Source of the DNA: Karalla daura
Taxonomy: Eukaryota > Chordata > Actinopteri > Chaetodontiformes > Leiognathidae
Length of the DNA stretch: 64,000 nucleotides
Direction: 5' to 3'
NCBI GenBank assembly: GCA_029224185.1
Contig: CM055207.1
Location: 11,697,693-11,761,692 of the forward strand
Shown: in pieces, positions 30,047 to 38,850 of the stretch
Layout: the number at the start of each line of letters is the position of its first letter
Numbering within the stretch: the first letter of the stretch is position 1
The notes under the pieces: generated by a model
Databases searched by the model: none
What the model was told of the DNA's origin: nothing
The model's input: the letters and a program-made list of their open reading frames with translations, nothing else
Position numbers and translations under genes: made by a program

Positions 30047-33000
30047 CTCAGGTACAATCTCATACCTTCTTTTCCATCTAACTTAAACAGACTCCTGACT
30101 TTCATATTAACCAGAATGATATTTTAATGAATGTATACATAGATATCCTATGCAAATCCATCTAAAATTGAATCTAATCTAAAGATATGTCATTCCAGGC
30201 AGTGAATTAGACAAATAATTTGGTAGTTTAAGACTGAATCAAACATATGTATGATTTTCAAGTAAATATTTGGATAGAACTCAGCAAAACTAATTAGCCT
30301 TATGCGGGCTTGTGCTTATGCAGACAGTTGCTTTGTTGGCCACTAGGTGGAGTACTAGGTTCAGTAATTAGTTAACCCTCCTCATTAGGAGCTGATCCAG
30401 CAGGGACCCGTGAGACATGCCTGTATTAACCACATCCACGTGTTTACCTCCTCCCTGGGCGCGCTGCAGTCTGGCAGAGGGATGCGCCTGTAGACCAGAC
30501 CCGGATGGGAGGCCATGTGCTGGTTGAAGACCTCCCGCGCCGTCATGCAGCTTTTAAACATCTTCATCTGCTTCTCCTGCTCCAGCGTCACCTCCAGCCA
30601 CTTCTGAGCCCGCAGGATCTCCTCCTTCAGCGACATCTCCAGTTTCTACAGAACACACCACAGCATTTTGACCTCCACTGACCTGAGCAGTGAGTCCCAC
30701 AGCTTCTCGACTCAGAAGCATCACTCTACCTCTATGAGTTGGGGGTCACACGACGGGATGGAGACGTGCTGGTCCAGGCACGACGGCTCCCTGGGCGTTA
30801 TAATCTGACCGTTTCCTTCCAGCACCAGCTCCTCCTGCAGGTTGACCCACAGCACGTGGCTGTGCTTCCTCTTCTCGTCGGTCAGATGGGCCAGAACTGC
30901 TCCGGCAGCCTGAGCACAGCAAGTTTACCGTTTATAGAGGGAGAGGAGCTGGAAGGAAGTCCACCTCCAGCATCCGGAGGTGGGCGTGCGAGGCTCCATG
31001 AATCATTCCTGTGAACAACTCAAGGGGATGGAACTTTGATGAAGCAGAAATAAATCTAACATTGAAACTAATGTTACTCCGTTGATAAAATTGCAGTCAT
31101 AAACTCAGGCTTTTTAGATTATGGGTCTAATAAAGGAGGCTACAAAAACGTATGTCATTTAAAATCCTGCTGCACCTCTGATGTGGGCTGAGCCAGTCCG
31201 TACACAGGCATCTTGGGCACCCGTCTGAAGTTGACCGCCTTCATCTCCTTCACCGTGCTGAGCACATCCGGGGCCAAACACTCATCAGCAACCTGCGTGG
31301 AGAGACACAGCCACACAGGAACCACATCATATACCTGATTACAAGACGATGAGACATTCGTCTTTCAGTTTCATACGATGTGGTGAAGACCGAAGCGGCT
31401 TTGGAGGAATCCAATCTAAGTATGAGACGTGCCGAGCAGAGCATGCATGAGAACAAACAGAGGTCAGTTTTGTACTCAAAAAGGACGAGGACGCTGACTC
31501 ACCAGAACACGTGCTCCTCTGGTGACGAGCTCGGCCGGGGCGGACAGCTCCGACAGGTTCATGCAGGCCAGTAGCCTGTAGAGCCACGCGTGGCAGCACA
31601 TCCACTGGCTGAAGTTGGACACGAAGGCGAGGGGATACTGCAAAATGCAACAGCAAGTTAGTGACAATTCAAAGTCTCTACGTCTGCAGGAGAGAGAAGA
31701 GGCTTGTACCTGTTCATGAAGGTACGCGTTGAATACAATCAAGTAGAAGTAGCGCTCCAGGCTCTGCATGGTCCTGGTGAGAAAGTAGTCTTTGGTGCTG
31801 CTTCCCTGCAGAACAAACCAAAACTTCAGCATCCATTCAGCATCCAAGACCTCACGCATTTTCTAACCAAAAAAAAAGAAAAATCATGAAACGCAGGCAA
31901 ATCCCAATCAGCTCAAGGGCTCCCAGTGATTGGTACCTTTTTATGCACCATCATCCGTTGAATCATGCCTCGCAGCTCGCTTTTAACTCGCATTTAACAG
32001 GAAATAAAGGGAGCAGCAGAAAGCCGCTCAAAATCAAATGGGATCCGAGGCCTTAATGACAGGTAGGTGCTGGTGAAGAAGGAGAGGAGGATGATAATGG
32101 CCAACCTGAATTTGATAATCTTCTCCAATCCCCTCCAGCTTGCTCTTGTTCTCGTATATTGCTTCTTTTATGTTGTGCATTTCTGAACACAGGGCGATAG
32201 CCTGGTCCACCTGAAGAGTAAACACAAGACAACTTCAAAACTCTCACAGTTTATCAGTTTTTAGTCCACTGAAACAAACAAAGTCTTTCAGCTTTGCAAA
32301 CCTTGATTTAAGTAAAGCTTGTTGTATAAGTTGTCTGTATATGAAGTATTCATTTATATATATGAGTGCATATGACATTACAATTACATTCCCTATATCA
32401 TTTTAACCATGTTCATCCATCTGTGACTGTGTAGACAGTCATATACTTAATTCCTACATGCATTCTGTGCACACATGCACAATCCTTGGGTAATTTATGT
32501 TAGTTATAAATTAGATCACAAAGGCAATTAAGCCTCTCAGTTACATTGTACGTTCTTATTGCTTCATTTGTGTAATTTTTTATGTTTTATTACTTATCTA
32601 TTTCTTCAAACAGCATTCTGGGAAGAACTTCATCAATATCAAAATCTGATTTTATCAAATAAAATCCTATGACACACAGATTTCACTTGATAAAGGCTCC
32701 AACATCTAACAAAACATCACAAGCATCAACTGGACTTTGATCTAAATAGATGTTACGAGCTCTTTTTTTACCTCCTCCATGACCTGCTGTCCATTTGGCA
32801 GCTTCTCAATTAGCGACTGGATGACCCGGAACAAAGGTTTGGCCTCTGAAGCCGCAGCCTCTTCAGCTCTGCAAAAAGAAGCAGACTCTGAGCTGCATCA
32901 CGGCATCGTCATACTGAACTTTCATGTCCCAAGTTTTCCAGATTCTTACTGAGGCTGCGGGTGCGAGTCGCCCCTAAGGCGATTCATGACCAGCGTGCCG

Positions 33001-36000
33001 AGGATCATGGCCAGGTTGGTGCGTCCGACGCCCACCTGGCAGCTGAAGAGCAGAGCAGGCAGCGGCCGGGACGCGTTGTGGCCCAGAGACAAGCTGCTGC
33101 TCTCCTGGAAAACAAGAGCAACACGTACATGAGAGACTCTGGAGTGCAGAACACCTGACAGAGCTGAGTGGCGTTATATCACCGAGGTGGTGATGTTCTG
33201 TAATTATCATAAGAGAGGCGCTAAAGATAGAAATGTTCCCCCAGAGAGTGTGGGATGGTGATTGGCAGGTCAAAAGAGGTTGAAACTGGCTTGTAAAGGA
33301 GCTTCAGACAAATTGGTGAAAATCTTTCCAGTTGCATATCACCAAGTCAGTGCTCACGGGATGCTAAATGTGCTGCTTGGGATGAGGAAACTGTGATTTG
33401 AAAGCCTTTTTAAAAGTGCAGAAATGGGAAATGGGGAACATCCTGGAAGTTATAATTGTGCTGGAAAGAATGAGGGACGGCCGTGCCTGAAATCTTTCAA
33501 CAGGAAAAAGACCACAAAGCCACACGGCTACAAAGTGAGAATCACAAAACAGTGAATGCAGTGGGACTCAAAAGCAGATCTGATCCAAACACTGTCAAGA
33601 CAAAAAAAAAAAAAAAGAGCCACTTTCCAACCACAGGGAACTGGACCGGCTGCTGCAAGTCAGCCCAAAAAAGGGCAAAAGGAGACGAAAAGAACATCCT
33701 GTGTGAGTGAAGGGCAGGACGGAAACCAGACTGAGTGGGTGACCAAGCAGTGGACACACTGTGAGAGCGGACTGCAGGGTTTTCTGCCATGCCTTCTCAC
33801 AAACCTCTCACTGATTTATAGGGCAGATTCAGAAGATTAACTGTAGATCGGGAGAAGAGGCAACTGTTGCAACTCTCCCAACCTCAGTGAAGAAGTCCAG
33901 ACGCCCTACGCTCAGTCCAGCCATTTATAACTTAAACGAAACATCAAAACAAGATCCCGGTGTGCGAGGCATGACCAAAAAAGGTCCAGGTCGATGCACG
34001 ATTGAGGTTTTTAACACCATCTTACCCTGAGTATATTAACAAAGGCGTCAAAGTCCTCTTCCAGCGGCGCCCCCTCCACTGGCAGTGGTAATCTGTAGTA
34101 CCTGCAACACAACAGAGCGTCACCCGGGGCTGAACCTGCATCTGTGTTGTGTCAACATCGCACGTATGTAGGTCAGCGCGGGCTGCACAAACACGTCTGC
34201 CCTCAGGAAGGCCGCGCAGCCGGGCCGCCTCGCGCTGCGGACCCGGAGGAGGCGCGTCATTGAATGTGAAAAGCACGTGTAATAAAACATCCCTCCACCT
34301 CGTCTGACACGTTCGTTGTTGTGGCATCTTGATAAAGCTGTGATGTGAGTGCAAACAGGATGCCGCAATCTTCAGTGTTTTTACCCCTGCCCTGCCTCAC
34401 CCCGTCTTCCAAAAGAACAGGAAGACCGGCGTTTGTACAAACAAGAGCCTCTGCTCGGAGCCCACTGTGCGCATTCGCTGTCAGCTGAGGTGCGAGCTGA
34501 GGCGCTGAGAGCCAATAAAGGAGCAACGTAAATAACCTGTAGGCCGGCATGGTGAACATGGGCCTCTTGTAGACCTCCTCCGTCACGTGGATGTCCTCCT
34601 CGCACGTGATGGATATCTTCTGCGGCTCGTCCTTGAAGAACTCGATGTCGTTGTACACGTAGAAGAAGTTCTCATTGAGCTTGGCGAAGTCGTGGAGCTA
34701 ATAGAGAGGAAGACAGAGATGAGGAGAGGGAGGGTTTTAATGCAATACCCCCCACCAGAACACCCACTGGCTTTGGTGTCAGCGGCTTTCCGGGTCAAAC
34801 CACACCGTAGCCGCAATCATGGTTATCGATGCGGGAGGAATTTATTTTCAATACTGCGGGGTGCACGTGTTTGCCTTGGTGTGTGGATATGGGTCTAACA
34901 AGGGTTCACAAAGTCTCAAGCACTCTCAGGATCACTTTTCAAGCCCCTCGAGCATCACACAGCTGTGATGTTTTACACTATACACAAGCGCATAGATATT
35001 TGATGATTGAGATGTTCCCACTCAATGCCATGTTCATAGCCAGGAATATTTAGTATGTTGGGCAGACAGGTTGAGCAGGCAGTGAGAGAGAGAAAATGTT
35101 GAGTCTAAAACAGTAATAAAAGATTCCCTGATTCCTGGTGCTTTGGTGACATTTAATGTCACACAATGGACAAAAAATGACACTTAAACTCCAAGGGAAA
35201 GTCATAGGTGATAGGAACAATGGGAAATGAGACACTTTGTTTTTTTCTTTTGAACTGAGTGCAGTGTCACCTCCTTCCTGACGGTGAGCTCCAGGCTCTC
35301 CACCAGCTCCTCCTTGTCGAGGCCATGCAGGTTCTCGTGCAGGTTTTCCTTCCTCCTGGGGGTGTACGGCACAAAGTCGTCGTCCTTGTGCAGGAAAACC
35401 ACGGGCTCCTCCCTCACGCAGAAGAATATGACCTCCTGGTTGGAGATCGAATAAGAGCTTTTTAAATGCAAATGGTTTGGTCTCGGCTCCACTGGAAACA
35501 ATCCGCTGTCGTATGACGTGCCGCACATGAGTAAGGACTTTTGAGAATCCCGGCGTATAATTTTGTCAATTCCATTTCAATTACAGTCACTTTCTCGCTG
35601 CCCTAAGCAGCACAGATTCATTTTCCACTGGTACGCATGACCACAACTTTCTGTTTGCTCAGTTCTGTAATCCAGCCGCAGCCTCCACCGAGCACTTGAC
35701 TCCTCAAATATTTACTGACAACACGGCTCGAAAGAGGCCCGGCTGGGCTGCAGCACACAGGCAAAAAAAATCTATCAAACATAATGTATGAGCAATTAAC
35801 ATAAACATCTGTATGGCAAGATGAAAGAGCGGTGACCTCGTGTCCCTGCGCCTGGAGCCTCTGGAGGACCTGTTTGAAGCCGTTCAGGCTCGGCTGACCC
35901 ATCCCGAACAGAGGGTAGGACCCCTTGACTTGGCGGAAGTTGGGCGCCCCGTAGCTGCCCGTGGTGTTCAGGACATCTGCCTTGCTGTACACATCCTGCA

Positions 36001-37754
36001 CCATGAAGTACTCCCCCTGCAAAGCAACGCAACCATCATCCCCCAGAGCGTAGCCCCGACCTCGTCATTCCCACAGCCTCAACTCCAACACACATTTGTA
36101 AACTCTGCAGAGCAAACACGTCAACACCGAAGTGGCTGCATGAATCTGACATCAGTATTTACATGTGATAACGACCTGCATCTTGAAATGCATTTTAATT
36201 TTAAGTGTTTTTTTTAACATCTTACCAGGGGTATCCTTTATCAACCTCCTGTATCTGTTATTGAAACACAAATCTGACACAGTCCATTTACTCCGTTGTA
36301 TCAACAGGCATCTCTGCTCTGCCACCTCCATTTCTCCAACCTCCACATATTGTGGTTTCACAGAGCTGTTCCAAAACTCTGAATTTCCCAATTTTAAGTA
36401 TAAAGTAACTTTAAAAACCTTTAAAAACCACCCTGCTGTGGGGTGGGAATCTCTCCATCATACTTGGACCAGTCACTTTGATCCATAGAAAAGGTTCTTT
36501 TAGTCAGGTCAATGTCAGTGCAGTAGCAGGTTGTTAAATCTTTTCTTCTTGATCTACAATAAATGTTCCCCCTCATTATCTCCTGTGTCATTCATCAGAG
36601 ATGTCAGTGATTTACTCCCTACAACTAATTTCCACTAATTTTACCTGAAGATATCATCAGTAGGAGAAGTTAATATGAACACTGCAACCTCCTTGCAATA
36701 TCACCGTCTTCGTTCTGATGCGAATTCTGGATTTAGATTTTACAATTATGCAAAAGAAGCTGTCAACAAAGCTAATTCTGTGTTTTGTTAACACTCCTGG
36801 TACTCAGTACTGGAAAGCATCTTATTGTGTGGTTAAGGTTTTCAGATTTATCCATTTATCCAGAGAGAAAAACACCATTTCTGGTTCTGAAACAACCAAC
36901 ACCTGCTCAATGCTGAGGGCTAAAAGAGAGGAGAGGAAGCTTCCAAAAGCTTTTGCTTCATTTCCTTACTGTGGGTGAAACTGCTGCCCCTATCTGTCCG
37001 TGTAAACAGAGACTGTGGGTTAACACTGATAAAGCATGGCATGCCTGAACAGACACAGCAGAGGTGACAGAGCAGATCAAAGCCCTGATAACAGGGTGAC
37101 AACATTCCCGGTTCAATGGCTGCCTCACATCATAAAACGGCGCATAACAATGTTCCTGTGCTGCAATGTGGATATATCAATGTGAAAGGAGCCGGCTGGT
37201 CCACATGGCACAGTGCCTCGTCGCCACATACGTCCTCCTCACCTGCACCAGGAAGTGCTCGGGCATGGCGTCCGATATCCGGCCCACTTTGTAGTTGGTC
37301 TTGAGGATGTCATCGTGGATCTGAAACTCCTGTCTGCAATTATACCTGCGAGGACACAGACACAGCAGCAGGCCAGGCTGGTGTTATCAGCTGCTGTTTG
37401 CCAGGCCTGGATTGACAAATGAGACGATAACGGGGGCAAACACTTCACTAGGGGAGGGGGAAGAAGGTTTTTTTTTTTTTCCTTCCAGGAGGGGGGACAG
37501 TTTGTCACCACAGTGATCAAAGGGGATTAACACCCAATTGTGAGAACGCGGATTCGGGGAGGGACTTACGTGATGACGACAGGTGCGACTTTGTTGGTGA
37601 TAATGGACTTGGCCTTGTTGTTGTGGATGTTGACTGTCTGAAAGGGGCTCATGCTAAGAGACTGCCTGCTGTCGGCCATCCCGTTGCCATGGACACTCTC
37701 AAGGGGCGACGCTACGGACACAGGCTGTGGCGCGGCACTGGCAGTTGTACCCAT
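237..37754 (-). CDS. pald1: paladin, 19 coding exons, complete CDS
   Basis: Nineteen minus-strand exons join in frame from the ATG at 37754 to the TGA at 237-239, giving 870 codons; the human protein is about 856 aa. Seen: an N-terminal MGTTAS, fitting N-myristoylation (Gly2, Ser6). There are two tandem phosphatase-like lobes, each with a CX5R loop: C312-R318 (CQVGVGR) and C676-R682 (CSNGKGR). Each lobe also repeats landmark motifs: GAPNFRQV/NFRRVP, FCVREEP/VNLQEE, SLERYFYL/YLERYVYL. All junctions are GT-AG and keep frame. Known of the family: paladin is a cytosolic and endosomal protein reported as an antiphosphatase in neural crest and as a phosphoinositide phosphatase affecting endothelial VEGFR2 signalling. 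It is divergently arranged with the nodal gene, as in other vertebrates. The a/b teleost paralogue cannot be decided here. Exon edges come from splice consensus and remembered human homology, not from transcripts. Confidence 0.97.
4037..4136. repeat. compound (TG)n(TA)n(CA)n microsatellite
   Basis: Runs of TG, TA and CA in order make the first half self-complementary, followed by further TA and CA runs. It lies in pald1 intron 18. Confidence 0.95.
8167..8189. repeat. (GT)n microsatellite
   Basis: About 11 GT units in pald1 intron 18. Confidence 0.95.
8630..8674 (-). mobile_element. retrotransposon 3'-tail-like fragment
   Basis: (TAGAAA)3-like units followed by actttattgatccggaagg, resembling the reverse complement of a common teleost LINE/SINE tail. 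Only the tail is present. Confidence 0.5.
9089..9244 (-). CDS. pald1: pald1 coding exon 18 (aa 770-821)
   Basis: Encodes IKSGKTEKESQQLLLRSLQ, YLERYVYLILFNTYLHLEK and then SWQRSFTLWMQQ. It lies 15.9 kb downstream of exon 17 in transcript direction. Bounded by tcag|ATCAAA and CAGCAG|gtacag. Confidence 0.97.
12538..12568. repeat. (CA)n microsatellite
   Basis: About 15 CA units in pald1 intron 17. Confidence 0.95.
21585..21610. repeat. (CA)n microsatellite, interrupted
   Basis: About 12 CA units with one TA interruption, in pald1 intron 17. Confidence 0.9.
22531..22596 (-). repeat. C-rich/G-rich tract with G-quadruplex motif on transcribed strand
   Basis: The plus strand has a run of C followed by repeated CCCA units. 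The minus strand, which is pald1 sense, has several GGGT units within short loops, satisfying the usual G3 four-run rule. Confidence 0.85.
22694..22780. repeat. (AGG)n and purine-rich tract
   Basis: AGG triplets followed by GA-rich sequence, with pyrimidine-rich sequence after it to about 22843. Simple-sequence DNA beside the G-quadruplex tract. Confidence 0.85.
25175..25315 (-). CDS. pald1: pald1 coding exon 17 (aa 723-769)
   Basis: Encodes VVMQLVRLLPDGHRMKREVD and SVSETMTPMHYHLREVII, ending TYRQ|gtacgg. Very close to human. Isolated by introns of 4.3 and 15.9 kb. Confidence 0.97.
27508..27536. repeat. (CA)n microsatellite
   Basis: About 14 CA units with one TA interruption, just upstream of the CpG-dense patch in pald1 intron 16. 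Confidence 0.95.
27620..27830. promoter_or_regulatory. CpG-dense patch inside pald1 intron 16
   Basis: Roughly twenty CpGs in about 210 nt, a GATTGG (inverted CCAAT) near 27737 and GTTTCCGTGGCGAC at 27682-27695, which loosely resembles an RFX X-box. It could be an internal promoter or enhancer. No exon is attached to it. Confidence 0.4.
29608..29679 (-). CDS. pald1: pald1 coding exon 16 (aa 699-722)
   Basis: A 72-nt exon encoding GFPEFADDEIVSVPDAKY and then TKGEFE; donor GAG|gtgagt. DAKYTKGEF is nearly identical to human DAKFTKGEF. Confidence 0.96.
29802..29942 (-). CDS. pald1: pald1 coding exon 15 with second CX5R loop (aa 652-698)
   Basis: Encodes EFDKLLEAMKSTLAE and FVFNCSNGKGRTTTGMVVAV. 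The loop cysteine is about residue 676 and the arginine 682. The exon is 141 nt (47 codons), phase 0 on both sides, so skipping would remove the loop without shifting frame. Its 3' splice site directly follows a long (TG)n tract on the transcribed strand; see findings. Confidence 0.96.
29943..30447 (-). other. pald1: pald1 intron 14, ends in long (TG)n
   Basis: A 505-nt intron. Its 3' end on the transcribed strand is a roughly 45-unit TG array followed by GCGTGCCTGCAG. No gene within. Confidence 0.9.
29956..30045. repeat. (CA)45 microsatellite abutting a pald1 3' splice site
   Basis: An uninterrupted array of about 90 nt. On the transcribed minus strand it reads (TG)n and ends 14 nt before exon 15. 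Confidence 0.98.
30448..30645 (-). CDS. pald1: pald1 coding exon 14 (aa 586-651)
   Basis: Encodes KLEMSLKEEILRAQKW, FKSCMTAREVFNQHM and LVYRRIPLPDCSAPREE. The IP-PD-APREE motif precedes the second P-loop. 198 nt, phase 0 at both ends. Confidence 0.96.
30730..30909 (-). CDS. pald1: pald1 coding exon 13 (aa 526-585)
   Basis: Encodes AAGAVLAHLTDEKRKHSHVL and then WVNLQEELVLEGNGQ, the counterpart of FCVREEP in lobe 1. Bounded by tcag|GCTGCC and GAG|gtagag. Confidence 0.95.
31176..31292 (-). CDS. pald1: pald1 coding exon 12 (aa 487-525)
   Basis: Encodes VADECLAPDVLSTVKEM and NFRRVPKMPVYGLAQPTSE. This is the second-lobe counterpart of exon 3 (NFRQV and GQPS). Bounded by gcag|GTTGCT and GAG|gtgcag. 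Confidence 0.96.
31503..31637 (-). CDS. pald1: pald1 coding exon 11 (aa 442-486)
   Basis: Encodes YPLAFVSNFSQWMCCHAWLY and then ELVTRGARVL; ends at CTG|gtgagt, phase 0. It completes lobe 1. Confidence 0.95.
31710..31805 (-). CDS. pald1: pald1 coding exon 10 (aa 410-441)
   Basis: Encodes SLERYFYLIVFNAYLHEQ between gcag|GGAAGC and GAACAG|gtacaa. The same motif recurs in exon 18, which supports internal duplication of the protein. Confidence 0.96.
32106..32210 (-). CDS. pald1: pald1 coding exon 9 (aa 375-409)
   Basis: Encodes VDQAIALCSEMHNIKEAIYE and then NKSKLEGI. It matches the human segment VDRAITACAELHDLKE in position and spacing; 105 nt, phase 0 at both ends. Confidence 0.95.
32772..32868 (-). 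CDS. pald1: pald1 coding exon 8 (aa 342-374)
   Basis: Runs from gcag|AGCTGAAG to GAGGAG|gtaaaa. Encodes AKPLFRVIQSLIEKLPNG and then QQVMEE, the helical region after the first P-loop. Confidence 0.95.
32950..33104 (-). CDS. pald1: pald1 coding exon 7 with first CX5R loop (aa 291-342)
   Basis: Encodes LPALLFSCQVGVGRTNLAM. The loop cysteine is about residue 312 and the arginine 318, the geometry of a protein-tyrosine-phosphatase P-loop. The exon ends CCTCA|gtaaga, phase 2. Confidence 0.96.
34026..34101 (-). CDS. pald1: pald1 coding exon 6 (aa 265-290)
   Basis: A 76-nt exon between gcag|GTACTAC and AGG|gtaaga. Encodes YYRLPLPVEGAPLEEDFDAF, the segment leading into the first CX5R loop. Confidence 0.94.
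34537..34697 (-). CDS. pald1: pald1 coding exon 5 (aa 212-265)
   Basis: Runs from tag|CTCCACGAC to CCTACAG|gttatt, phase 2. Encodes LHDFAKLNEN and then DIHVTEEVYKRPMFTMPAY; HVTEEVYKRP is a paladin hallmark. Confidence 0.95.
35271..35435 (-). CDS. pald1: pald1 coding exon 4 (aa 157-211)
   Basis: Encodes EVIFFCVREEPVVFLHKDD and then NLHENLHGLDKEELVESLEL, ending RKE|gtgaca, phase 0. This is the highly conserved FCVREEP element of lobe 1. Confidence 0.95.
35837..36016 (-). CDS. pald1: pald1 coding exon 3 (aa 97-156)
   Basis: Encodes GEYFMVQDV through GAPNFRQV and FGMGQPSLNGFKQVL, the first-lobe signature. The acceptor is good. The donor GAG|gtcacc is weak beyond the GT, but this junction keeps both frame and spacing to the next exon (GHE|EVIFFCVREEP). 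Confidence 0.93.
37243..37345 (-). CDS. pald1: pald1 coding exon 2 (aa 62-96)
   Basis: Bounded by cag|GTATAAT and GTGCAG|gtgagg. It completes the split codon and encodes YNCRQEFQIHDDILKTNY and then MPEHFLVQ, a strongly conserved paladin segment. Confidence 0.95.
37570..37754 (-). CDS. pald1: pald1 coding exon 1 (aa 1-62)
   Basis: Starts at the ATG of MGTTASAAPQ and ends at ATCAC|gtaagt, phase 2. The Gly2/Ser6 context suggests N-myristoylation. The conserved stretch NKAKSIITNKVAPVVIT closely resembles the human N terminus. Acceptor-like sequence lies just upstream, so the ATG exon is probably preceded by a noncoding exon. Confidence 0.95.
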
Positions 37755-38469
37755 GCTCCACAAGCAGCTGCCAATGACATCGCAGCTGGGTCAGAAACGG
37801 GAGGCAAACGCCAGGACATACATACAAACAGCGCATACATACAGTGCATACACAAGGCAAATGTAAAGTGTGAATGCGGTGAAGGTCTCGCACCTCCATG
37901 GAGTGATAAAAAAAGTGTTGCATATAAATTATATGAATATCCACTCAGAGTTTCGCCAAATGAATTGAATTGTCTATTATTTAATTCATTTAGGCACTAT
38001 ACGCTGAAAAAACACTTTCACTGCTGCTGTTACCTTTTAAGGCAATAATGGTCTAAATCTCAATGTGGATTTTAAGTTTACACTTTGTGCTACGATAAAA
38101 CAGGGACGTTACATGCTTTCAGAGCTGCCAGTGAAGCTTGTTTGGATAACTGTGCTTGGCTGGTGTGTATTAACTGTATACACACAGTGTGTGTATTCTG
38201 AATGTGCTTTAGTGACTGTCAGCTAGTTATCAAACAACCCATTTCCATCACATGAGCTGATATGAAAGCAGCGGGGGAGTGAGCTGTCAGCTGATACTGT
38301 TGGTGAGCTATGTAGGTGGATATCAATCACAAGTTAGCGCTACTGATAAAAGGAAACTTCCTTTGAAAAACCTCAAATCGATGTAACAAGCAAGATGACC
38401 TTTTCTACATTTTCAACTCTACCACTAAAAGCAGAATAAATAGAGAACGTTAAATAAAATCAACACAAA

Positions 38470-38850
38470 ATTTACACCAGGAGAATTCATTTGTCATGTT
38501 TTCTTGCTGAGCTGAAAAGAGTGAAAAGCCCACTCTGAGCTATGCTAAGCTAAGCTAAGTGACTGCTTCTTCACTGCATATGTTTTTAACTTTATGATTA
38601 GATATGAGAGACCAAAACTAATACATTTACACCTGGAGAATTCAACTGTCATCTTTTCTTACTGATGTAAAAACATGTTTTGTCACTTGCAGTTGTCATG
38701 TCGACTGTGTGCTAAGCTAAGCTTAGTCTACGCTAAGCGACTGTTAATCATACATAACATACAGATATGAGACAGGGATCAGTGCTCTTATCCAACTCTG
38801 CAGGAGCAAGAGAATATGCTCATTTCTTCAGAAATCTACTATTATTTCAA
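38470..38850. repeat. two tandem copies of a GCTAAGCTAAG-type teleost repeat
   Basis: Two units of about 150-160 bp share tttacacc-ggagaattca, a gctaagctaag core and agatatgaga. The second continues into a tail like the widespread teleost element found in many introns and UTRs. Exact ends are uncertain. Confidence 0.65.

Larger units (their letters stand above)
32211..34536 (-). other. pald1: pald1 introns 8 to 5 around exons 6-8, noncoding parts
   Basis: Introns 32211-32771, 32869-32949, 33105-34025 and 34102-34536 separate exons 5-9. Only AT-rich sequence and a short poly-A near 33602 are seen; no other gene. Confidence 0.8.
34698..37242 (-). other. pald1: pald1 introns 4, 3 and 2, noncoding parts
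   Basis: Introns 34698-35270, 35436-35836 and 36017-37242 flank exons 2-5. I see no additional exon, RNA gene or clear repeat in them. Confidence 0.8.

Noticed and set aside
29889..30086. Open frames made of Thr-His or Cys-Val repeats across the CA array
   Set aside because: They are translations of a dinucleotide microsatellite and overlap pald1 exon 15 in other frames.
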